Assembly: GCF_003096195.1 (NCBI RefSeq) | Contig: NZ_CP023004.1 | Coordinates: 2,460,501-2,524,500, forward strand | Source of the DNA: Ereboglobus luteus | Lineage (GTDB): Bacteria > Verrucomicrobiota > Verrucomicrobiia > Opitutales > Opitutaceae | Direction of reading: 5' to 3' | Length of the DNA: 64,000 nucleotides | In this document: positions 40,129 to 46,453 of the stretch, piece by piece | How positions within the stretch are numbered: position 1 is the stretch's first letter | How the letters are laid out: every line of letters begins with the position of its first letter | Program-made: the position numbers and the translations under genes | The notes under the pieces: model-generated | Database searches by the model: none | What the model saw: only the letters and a program-made list of their open reading frames with translations | Told to the model about the DNA's origin: nothing

Positions 40129-41070
40129 ATGAATTTCGTCTTGCGTATTTGTTTATTAATTTGTGTGGCTTGCGCCGGATGCGTGTCGAAGAATGATAGT
40201 AAGTTGGCGCTTGGGCTTGCGTCTTGGGAGTCAACGCTTCCACCATATGACAGTGTTATGTCTCCCAAATCGGAAGGAGACCCTAGCGAATTGGTCAATG
40301 CTAAGACTGTTAGTTTGGAAGAGTTGACTCCTCTTATTGAAGCTTTGAACAAAATTGATAATGCTTATTCAGGATGCCGAGCGTATTCTGTTATTGAACT
40401 GTATAAAAATCAGTCCGAACCCGATCTTAAAACTGTTTATTCATATGATGGATCAAAACCGCCCAAGGAAGTATATAGTTTTTTTTTAATTAGGAATAAG
40501 AAGTTATCTGATTTTGCAAAGGCTCAACTGGAAGAATCCCTCATGAACCGGTATGGAAGCAAGCGGCTGCCAAGGCGTTCTCGTTCTGCCGTGGTGAAAA
40601 TTTTTTTGCAACGAGGTTCTTGTTATGTTGATTATGAACGTGATATGTTGCGGTTTTCAGTCCTCACTGAGACTCAAAGCAATTATTTCTTCCAGAATAG
40701 TTTTCTAAGGAGAAAACAATATTATAATAAATTCCCGAGTAAGCATGAATATGTGATAGATATGTCAACAAATCGTTTGGTAGAATATAATATTTTATTC
40801 TCAAAACCCCTTAGTGTGGAAAAACTCAATGGTGATTTTTTAGACGTGTTTGCTTACAACAGTAAATTTGCTTATGCTGATAGTGATTTTCCTATATCTG
40901 CGGAAAATCAGGTTTACTTTAAGCACCCGTCTGAATTGGGTAAAGCTAAAGAACAAGATGGTGGGACTATAATAGTTACTCGAACGGATATGCGCAAAGT
41001 TAAGTGTTATGATGACCTCCTTAATGTCAAGATGGGGGAACTCGAAGTGCTGGGATTTGAGCCCAAATGA
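40129..41070 (+). CDS. Uncharacterised lipoprotein, AT-rich
   Basis: A 313-residue protein starting MNFVLRICLLICVACAGC, a lipoprotein signal peptide with the lipidated Cys at 18. The rest is soluble, rich in Ser, Tyr, Lys and Phe, with no recognised domain. It is markedly more AT-rich than the adhesin and trpB neighbours, which suggests recent acquisition. It sits alone between the giant autotransporter and the repeat-bracketed AbiE module, so context gives no clear function. The reading frame uses codons consistently and contains no repeat-derived sequence, supporting a real gene. Confidence 0.75.
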   Translation: MNFVLRICLLICVACAGCVSKNDSKLALGLASWESTLPPYDSVMSPKSEGDPSELVNAKTVSLEELTPLIEALNKIDNAYSGCRAYSVIELYKNQSEPDLKTVYSYDGSKPPKEVYSFFLIRNKKLSDFAKAQLEESLMNRYGSKRLPRRSRSAVVKIFLQRGSCYVDYERDMLRFSVLTETQSNYFFQNSFLRRKQYYNKFPSKHEYVIDMSTNRLVEYNILFSKPLSVEKLNGDFLDVFAYNSKFAYADSDFPISAENQVYFKHPSELGKAKEQDGGTIIVTRTDMRKVKCYDDLLNVKMGELEVLGFEPK

Positions 41071-41165
41071 ATTGGCTTGTTTATGATCGTTCCCAACGCC
41101 TTTTGTTGGGGACAAAAATGGGAGCCGAACGAAGATGACAGGCCGGTTTTTTTAAAGAAAGGGGG

Positions 41166-41470
41166 ATTCTACAATCCGGGCGGGCGAAATGCCGGCATGA
41201 TTAACGGGGATGCCGGCGCATCTGTTCATGGCGTTTGTGAGCGCGGGATGAAACCTGAGGCGGTGTCACTGCCCAGGGCACTCGACTATTGTAGCGTGGA
41301 AGCGGCGTCCCGCCGCTTTGCCTTTTTTCCGCTCGGCCAAACCCAAAGCGGCCTGGATGCCGCTTCCACCTTGCCGCCCGAACCGCCCCGGATCACCGGG
41401 ACGGTTCGCCCTGCCGTGAAAGGCCCTAAAGCATAAGGACGTTGAAGCCAGTTCAGTATTCCTTGTCCGC
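41166..41470 (+). repeat. Direct repeat A flanking the AbiE module, ending in a trpB 3' fragment
   Basis: It starts ATTCTACAATCCGGGCGGG and ends with the same TTCAGTATTCCTTGTCCGC that forms the end of trpB at 43473-43491. It is 305 bp, including ~46 bases within the GGAAGCGGC palindrome that copy B lacks. Confidence 0.9.
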
Positions 41471-41588
41471 ATCGCGTGATGGCGTTGCGCGAGGTGCCCG
41501 GGAAATTTCTGGATGCGGATGCTCACGCAGAAAAAACGGCCATCGTGCGCGCAAAAATCAGGCTCGGGCAATATGAGTGTAATCTGGG
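41471..41588. other. Spacer between direct repeat A and abiEii
   Basis: A 45-codon open frame (41479-41616) overlaps the abiEii end. Its C-terminal half vaguely resembles the RxxIxxGxY tail of FlgM, but the evidence is too weak to call a gene. Confidence 0.3.
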
Positions 41589-42443
41589 TTATTTTTTTCC
41601 GCCGGTCGCGTCTTGAAACTCAATCATGTCTGCAAGCCGTGAAAAATAATCCACCGACCAAATATCCATGACCTTGGTGTCTTTTATAAACGGTCGGACA
41701 TCGGCCTTAACCGTATCGATGTTTGTGGCGGCGATTTTTTCCTTCAACAGTCGTTTGAAGGATTGCTTCGTGAGTTCGCCTTTTTTGAGCGAGCCGAATT
41801 GATACGCGCGTTGGCGAAAGTGCTCGAAGTGCAGTTTTATCCCGTTGCGGACATACCACTCGAAATCATACCAATCCCGGCCCTTCACGCGGTTTTTCCA
41901 TGTGCGAAACATGAGAGCGTGCATTTTGCCCGCATACAAGTCCGGCAGCGAATAGCAGCGTGTCATGAACGAAAATGGCAACAGGAGGAGTTTTTGCTCG
42001 GTCGAAAACCCCGGCGGCGGATGGATGTCCACTTCGAGTTTTATTTTGATGTCATGCTCTTTTTTGAAGCGAAGATCATACACGGCGGTGTCGTCTTTTA
42101 AAAAGGCCGACTCGACGTTGGTTCGCCTCGCCTTCTGCTTTTTGCTGATAATGATGTCGCGGCCCAGCGCCTTGAACTCGGCGGTTATCGCGTCGAAATA
42201 ATGCTCCAGCGAAAACGCGACGTCCTCTTTCAGCAGCGAAAAATCCATGTCCTCGGAAAAGCGCTGCATGCCGTGGAAAATGCGCAGGCAGGTGCCGCCG
42301 TAAAACGCGGCCTTGTCGAAAAAACCGCCCCGATGCAGACCGGCCAAGGCGATTTGCTGCATTACTTCGTGAAGCGCGTTTGCGTAGTCATCGTTTGTTT
42401 TCACCTCGTAGCGGGAAAACATTTGGTCAAAGACGGAGGTCAT
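41589..42443 (-). CDS. abiEii: AbiEii-type nucleotidyltransferase toxin
   Basis: Toxin of a type IV toxin-antitoxin/abortive-infection module: a DNA polymerase beta-fold nucleotidyltransferase. Its 284 residues contain motif I G49-G50-T51-CLR with R61-x-S63-x-D65-x-D67, motif II KLEVDIHPPP, and the later family block KMHALMFRTW with GRDWYDFEWYV. Its ATG overlaps the antitoxin stop as ATGA, so the two are translated in tandem. An in-frame start at 42503 would run into the antitoxin gene and is rejected. Related AbiEii/MenT proteins transfer nucleotides to RNA or block growth during phage infection. Confidence 0.9.
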   Translation of the reverse strand: MTSVFDQMFSRYEVKTNDDYANALHEVMQQIALAGLHRGGFFDKAAFYGGTCLRIFHGMQRFSEDMDFSLLKEDVAFSLEHYFDAITAEFKALGRDIIISKKQKARRTNVESAFLKDDTAVYDLRFKKEHDIKIKLEVDIHPPPGFSTEQKLLLLPFSFMTRCYSLPDLYAGKMHALMFRTWKNRVKGRDWYDFEWYVRNGIKLHFEHFRQRAYQFGSLKKGELTKQSFKRLLKEKIAATNIDTVKADVRPFIKDTKVMDIWSVDYFSRLADMIEFQDATGGKK

Positions 42444-43087
42444 TTTTTCAGCAGCTTGTAAAGGTGGGTGAGTTCGCTTTTCTTTTTTCCACACGCGGCG
42501 CATTGCCGGATGATTTTGGTGTCGAAGGCGGCGAGGGCGTCGAAATCAACGCGCATGTCCTCCTCGAGCCAGGCGCGCACGGCCTTCGGCGATTGCAGGC
42601 GAAGCCCCCGCGTGGCGACAATCATGTCGCACACCGCCTTTTCGGGCGAGGCGATGAGATAGGCGTATTGCTTTTCGATGATTTGCTGGCGGATGCCGAT
42701 GGCGTGGTATTTGGCCAGGACGGTGACATACTCGAAATCACCGAGCGGCGTGGCAAATTTCCTTGCGCGCTTGGTGGTCATGGAGCGAACCGCGTGCACG
42801 CGCTCCGGTATCAATCCATAATGGGCCAGGGCGCTTTCGAGCGACACATAGGACGGTCCGTAGAGATTGTTTGCGATCAGTTCGCGGGAAAAAGTTTGCC
42901 CGTGGATTTCCCCGGAAACGAGGTATGTGCCTTTTTTCAACCGGACCAGCGCGCCCTCCTTTTCCAGTGACGCGATTTTTTTGTGGGGAGATTCGTAATC
43001 GGCAAAAACATCCGCCAGTTCGTTGAAGCCAACCGGAATTATTCCGAATTGGGCCAGGGGATTCGAATGTCGCCGGGACACCTTCAT
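42440..43087 (-). CDS. abiEi: AbiEi-type antitoxin / transcriptional regulator
   Basis: A 215-residue partner of the AbiEii toxin. The N-terminal ~75 residues form a winged-helix (FNELADVFADY, KKIASLEKEGALVRLKKGTYLV), expected to bind its own promoter. The middle has the family hallmark GPSYVSLESALAHYGLIPERVHAVRS. The C-terminal half is a mixed alpha/beta antitoxin domain ending in a basic tail. It precedes and overlaps the toxin by four bases. Known AbiEi proteins neutralise the toxin in trans and autorepress by binding inverted repeats. Its ATG has little leader and no obvious Shine-Dalgarno. Confidence 0.88.
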   Translation of the reverse strand: MKVSRRHSNPLAQFGIIPVGFNELADVFADYESPHKKIASLEKEGALVRLKKGTYLVSGEIHGQTFSRELIANNLYGPSYVSLESALAHYGLIPERVHAVRSMTTKRARKFATPLGDFEYVTVLAKYHAIGIRQQIIEKQYAYLIASPEKAVCDMIVATRGLRLQSPKAVRAWLEEDMRVDFDALAAFDTKIIRQCAACGKKKSELTHLYKLLKK

Positions 43088-43107
43088 ATAGCGAAAATTG
43101 ATACGAT

Positions 43108-43136
43108 AATGTAATAAAAAGTAATTATCTGTGCAA
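43108..43136 (-). promoter_or_regulatory. Putative abiE promoter
   Basis: On the minus strand, TTGCAC (43136-43131) and TACATT (43113-43108) are spaced by 17 bases in AT-rich DNA, giving a transcript start close to the abiEi ATG. Confidence 0.4.
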
Positions 43137-43232
43137 AAATCACTGTATTTTGCGTGTGGTCAATCGAAAACTCCAATCGTTGGGTCATTTTCACTGGAAG
43201 GATTTCAGCTGTTTTTTCCCAGAGAAAGCAGA

Positions 43233-43491
43233 ATTCTACAATCCGGGCGGGCGAAATGCCGGCATGATGAATGGGGATGCCGGCGTATCTGTTCATGGCG
43301 TTTGTGAGCACGGGATGAAACCTGAGGCGGTGTCACCGCCCTGGGGCACTCGACTACCGTAACGTGGAAGCGGCATCCCGCCGCTTCCACCTTGCCGCCC
43401 GAACCGCCCCGACTCACCGGGACGGTTCGCCCTGCCGTGAAAGGCCCGAAAGCATAAGGATGTTGAAGCCAGTTCAGTATTCCTTGTCCGC
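43233..43491 (+). repeat. Direct repeat B flanking the AbiE module, overlapping trpB 3' end
   Basis: 259 bp, same orientation as copy A. It contains a perfect 11-bp palindrome (GTGGAAGCGGC at 43364-43374 with its complement at 43380-43390) and a GAACCG/CGGTTC palindrome (43401-43428). The last 18 bases are the end of trpB. Confidence 0.9.
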
Positions 43492-44721
43492 GTAGTCGCC
43501 GTATTTTTCCATGACGAAGTCGATGTCCTTGTCGCCGCGTCCGCTCAGGTTCACGAGGATGTCCTCTTGCGGGCGCTCCTTGGCGAGCTTCACCGCGTAG
43601 GCGACGGCGTGCGCGCTTTCGAGCGCGGGGATGATGCCTTCGAGTCGTGAGAGTTGGAAAAACGCGTGGATGGCCTCCGCGTCCGTGGCGGTCACGGTCT
43701 TGGTGCGTCCGATGGATTTCAAGTAGGCGTGCTCGGGGCCGCTCGACGGATAATCGAGTCCGCTGGCGACAGAATACACGGGCGCGGGCTCGCCTTTTTC
43801 GTCGGTGAGCATGATCGAGTTGAAGCCGTGCATGATGCCCTCCTTGCCGTAGGTGAGCGAGGCGGCGTGGTCGCCGAGTTTTGCGCCGCGTCCGAGCGGC
43901 TCGACACCGTGGAGATCGACAGGGTCGTCGAGGAAGCCGGAGAAAATGCCCATCGCGTTTGAGCCTCCGCCGATACAGGCGACGACGTTGTTGGGCAGTT
44001 CGCCGGTCATCTCGATGAACTGCTCGCGCGCCTCGATGCCGACGACGCGCTGAAACTCGCGCACCATGAGAGGGAAGGGGTGCGGCCCCATGACCGAGCC
44101 GATGCAATAGATGCTGTTGACGGGGTCCTTCAGGTAGGCGTCGAACGCGGAGTCGACGGCCTCCTTGAGCGTGCGGTTGCCGAAGGTGACGGGCACGACC
44201 TTGGCGCCGAGGATTTTCATGCGCACGACGTTCGGGTGCTCCTTGGCGATGTCGACTTCGCCCATGTGGATTTCAACGGGGATTCCGAAATACGCGCCCG
44301 CCGTGGCGAGGGCGACGCCGTGCTGGCCCGCGCCGGTTTCGGCGATGAGCTTTTTCTTGCCGAGGTATTTGGCGAGAAGCGCCTCGCCCATGCAGTGGTT
44401 GAGCTTGTGCGCGCCGGAGTGGTTGAGGTCTTCGCGCTTGAGGTAGATGCGCCCGCCGCCGACCTTGTCGCTGAGGTTTTTGCAATAATAGACCGGCGTG
44501 GGGCGGCCCTGGAAGTGCTTGCGGATGCTTCGCAGCTCGCGGATGAAATCGTGGCTTCGGCAGATGTGCTGGTAGCCGCGATAGATTTCGTCCATCTGCT
44601 TTTGGAGCTCGGGCGGGACGAACGAGCCGCCGAACTTGCCGAAGAAGCCGCGCTCGTCGGGCACCTGCAGGTGCATCGGGAGCTGCGGACGTGTGTATTG
44701 CGTGGGTGTCTGTGTGTTCAT
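43474..44721 (-). CDS. trpB: Tryptophan synthase beta chain
   Basis: PLP enzyme joining indole and serine to form tryptophan. The 415-residue protein has [13 protein letters not shown] with the PLP lysine K106, [13 protein letters not shown] (catalytic Glu128 and substrate loop), [13 protein letters not shown] (PLP phosphate binding) and the C-terminal SGRGDKD. This is the TrpB1 type that normally pairs with TrpA; no trpA or other trp gene lies in the window. A Trp-codon leader peptide and intrinsic terminator lie upstream (44785-44934), so expression is likely controlled by attenuation. The 3' end is part of a direct repeat bracketing the AbiE module. Confidence 0.97.
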   Translation of the reverse strand: MNTQTPTQYTRPQLPMHLQVPDERGFFGKFGGSFVPPELQKQMDEIYRGYQHICRSHDFIRELRSIRKHFQGRPTPVYYCKNLSDKVGGGRIYLKREDLNHSGAHKLNHCMGEALLAKYLGKKKLIAETGAGQHGVALATAGAYFGIPVEIHMGEVDIAKEHPNVVRMKILGAKVVPVTFGNRTLKEAVDSAFDAYLKDPVNSIYCIGSVMGPHPFPLMVREFQRVVGIEAREQFIEMTGELPNNVVACIGGGSNAMGIFSGFLDDPVDLHGVEPLGRGAKLGDHAASLTYGKEGIMHGFNSIMLTDEKGEPAPVYSVASGLDYPSSGPEHAYLKSIGRTKTVTATDAEAIHAFFQLSRLEGIIPALESAHAVAYAVKLAKERPQEDILVNLSGRGDKDIDFVMEKYGDYADKEY

Positions 44722-44784
44722 GTGTGTGTTTGTTTTCTGTTGTTTGGTTTTGTTGAAACTGAAGCGCCGCGATTAGCCGGATGG

Positions 44785-44823
44785 GAAAAATAAAAAACCT
44801 GCCGGATAATGACGGCAGGCTTC
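44785..44823 (-). terminator. Attenuator terminator upstream of trpB
   Basis: On the minus strand, CCTGCCG (44819-44813) pairs with CGGCAGG (44804-44798) around an 8-base loop. A-U and G-U pairs extend the stem, and T6-A-T5 follows. A strong intrinsic terminator lies 64 bases before the trpB ATG and after a Trp-containing leader frame. Confidence 0.88.
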
Positions 44824-44871
44824 ATGTTTAAATGGAATCGGTGCGTTGATATTACAGTGCGTGAGCGTGCG

Positions 44872-44934
44872 TCATTGTCTCGTTGAGGAGCAACGCCAGC
44901 GCCAGGTGTTGTTGATGTTTTTGTTCAAACGCAT
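44872..44934 (-). CDS. trpL: trp leader peptide (20 aa, TWRW)
   Basis: An ATG-to-TGA frame of 20 residues holding two Trp codons in a TWRW cluster at residues 11 and 13, just before a CGTTG/CAACG hairpin (44881-44895). The terminator follows about 50 bases downstream and trpB after that. This is the textbook layout of a trp attenuator: ribosome stalling at Trp codons when charged tRNA-Trp is scarce would change folding and prevent termination. I did not find a strong Shine-Dalgarno or a fully convincing antiterminator by eye. Confidence 0.75.
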   Translation of the reverse strand: MRLNKNINNTWRWRCSSTRQ

Positions 44935-44957
44935 GTCTGAAAATTGAAGTGGCCCGC

Positions 44958-44987
44958 AAAATGCGCGGTGAGGGTTTGCGGAGTCAA
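44958..44987 (-). promoter_or_regulatory. Putative trp leader promoter
   Basis: On the minus strand, TTGACT (44987-44982) and CATTTT (44963-44958) are separated by 18 bases, placing the start of transcription roughly 15-20 bases before the leader ATG. Confidence 0.4.
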
Positions 44988-45027
44988 GGGAAAATATTTT
45001 TGGGCAAAGGGCGCTTGTGACGCTCCG

Positions 45028-45543
45028 TCAACGGCGCGATTTTTTTCCCCGGAACACTCCGCGCGCGTTCCAGAGGATCAGGAGCGCGTTGGCCGCGGCC
45101 ATCGGCCACGCGCGCGGGGTCGCGCCCGAAATTATCGCGCCCGCAATCATCCACGCATGGATGCCGAGCGCGATTGCCGAGACGCAATAATCCGCCCGTC
45201 GCGCCGCCTGTTCGCGCCATTGAATATATGCCACGGCGCACCAGACGGCGAGCGCCGCGACCGCGCCGGCCCGGCAAAATTGCGAGGCGCGCGCGATTTT
45301 TTCCTGATGCTCCAGCAGGAGCGTCAGCAGCCAGAACAGCAGTTGGTTGAAGTAAAGAAAGCCGGTCACGAGCGCCGATATCAGGTGCGCGTTCACGGGG
45401 AACTGGCCTTTCTCATCGACCGGCACACGAGCGAGCAGGGCGCAGCCGGCGCAGCAAAAATGGGTCGCCGGGGGAGTCTCGTTCGCCGCGCTCGCGACTG
45501 TCTTGAACGGGGTGCCGCAGCGGCTGCATGTTACGTTTTGCAT
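45028..45543 (-). CDS. Membrane protein with heavy-metal P-type-ATPase-like metal-binding ribbon
   Basis: A 171-residue protein from MQNVTCSRCGTPF. The N-terminus has CSRCG and THFCCAGCALL, the cysteine pattern of the metal-binding domain that precedes some copper/heavy-metal P-type ATPases, but no ATPase follows. Four hydrophobic segments (about residues 50-75, 88-106, 118-137 and 143-162) make it an inner-membrane protein. It follows the clpS/DUF2017-like pair by 52 bases on the same strand. A stand-alone metal sensor or binder in the membrane is the best guess. Confidence 0.75.
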   Translation of the reverse strand: MQNVTCSRCGTPFKTVASAANETPPATHFCCAGCALLARVPVDEKGQFPVNAHLISALVTGFLYFNQLLFWLLTLLLEHQEKIARASQFCRAGAVAALAVWCAVAYIQWREQAARRADYCVSAIALGIHAWMIAGAIISGATPRAWPMAAANALLILWNARGVFRGKKSRR

Positions 45544-45595
45544 GATTGGGTTGTTCTTTGTTGGAAAGGAGAGGGGCGTTGTTTTTTGAATTTTT

Positions 45596-46048
45596 TCAGG
45601 GTTCAAAGTGCCGGATTATCAATTCCTGCAGGGTGGCCAAAAACATGTAGGCCATGAGGGCGCGGCGCGCGGCGGGTTGCAGCGCGTCGAAATCGCCGAT
45701 GCCTTGCTCCAATGTTTCGTCGGGGATGTCCGCAAGCTGGCGCAGGCGCATTTGCAGGCGCAGCGCGGTGCAGGCGCGGATTATTTGCATGCTTTCGGCG
45801 GCGTTGATCGTGACGACGCCTGTTTCGAAAAAATTGCCGTCGAATAGCGCGAGCAGGACGCCGACACCTTCGTTTTGCGTGGAGAGGAGCGAGTCCCGCC
45901 ACATTTCGTCCATTTCGGCGTCGTCGCCGTTTGCGGGCGGATGCAGTTGCACGGCGAGTTGCGTCTTGAGCTCGTCCGCGGTGGCCTTGAGCAAGTCCAG
46001 CAGCGGCGCGACGATTTTCAGGCTGAGCGTGATCTCGATGCGGCTCAT
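45596..46048 (-). CDS. DUF2017-like protein coupled to clpS
   Basis: A 150-residue protein whose ATG overlaps the clpS stop (ATGA). It is helical: MSRIEITLSLKIVAPLLDLL, an acidic middle DAEMDEMWRDSL, and IRACTALRLQMRLRQLADIP ending in YMFLATLQELIIRHFEP. The C-terminal pattern and position next to clpS match DUF2017, known beside clpS in actinobacteria. A regulatory link to ClpS/ClpAP proteolysis is inferred from conserved context only. Confidence 0.7.
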   Translation of the reverse strand: MSRIEITLSLKIVAPLLDLLKATADELKTQLAVQLHPPANGDDAEMDEMWRDSLLSTQNEGVGVLLALFDGNFFETGVVTINAAESMQIIRACTALRLQMRLRQLADIPDETLEQGIGDFDALQPAARRALMAYMFLATLQELIIRHFEP

Positions 46049-46338
46049 TTGTCGTCGGCCTCCAGGATCGCCCGCAGGTGCCATTCGTGAAGCGTGTAGG
46101 CGTAGGCCTCGGCTTTTTCCCGCAGGCCGCACCACACGACGGAACGGCCTTGTTCGTGCACCTCGAGCATGTGCTTTTGCGCCGTCTGGTCGTCGAAGCC
46201 GAGGACCTTTTTGAAAACGAGCACCACGTATGACATTAGATTTACGGGGTCGTTGAGCACCACCACGCGCCAGCCGCCGTCCTTTGCGAGCACGACGTGG
46301 GTGTCTGTTTTCGGGACTGTGAGCGTTTGGGCCGCCAT
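46045..46338 (-). CDS. clpS: ATP-dependent Clp protease adaptor ClpS
   Basis: N-degron adaptor delivering substrates with bulky N-terminal residues to ClpA-type chaperones. The 97 residues contain the binding-pocket core VVVLNDPVNLMSYVVLVFKKVLG, then HMLEVHEQGRSVVW and EKAEAYAYTLHEWHL. Length and motifs are standard. It is first in an operon with the DUF2017-like gene and the metal-binding membrane protein. Confidence 0.96.
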   Translation of the reverse strand: MAAQTLTVPKTDTHVVLAKDGGWRVVVLNDPVNLMSYVVLVFKKVLGFDDQTAQKHMLEVHEQGRSVVWCGLREKAEAYAYTLHEWHLRAILEADDK

Positions 46339-46453
46339 GTTTGCATTTCATGCAAACCTGCGCATTATGACAGCGCAACATCGCACTTGTCAGCCGCGCG
46401 CAAATAAAGCGGAAATGAGTGCCGCGCCACACGCACAACCATCTCCTTAAACC

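Noticed and set aside
41077-41436. 119-codon frame after the lipoprotein gene
   Set aside because: Most of it translates direct repeat A and its palindromes; the equivalent repeat B does not preserve the frame.
41479-41616. 45-residue frame with an FlgM-like tail (RAKIRLGQYE)
   Set aside because: Too short, lies in the spacer after a repeat and overlaps the abiEii end; similarity is only a few residues.
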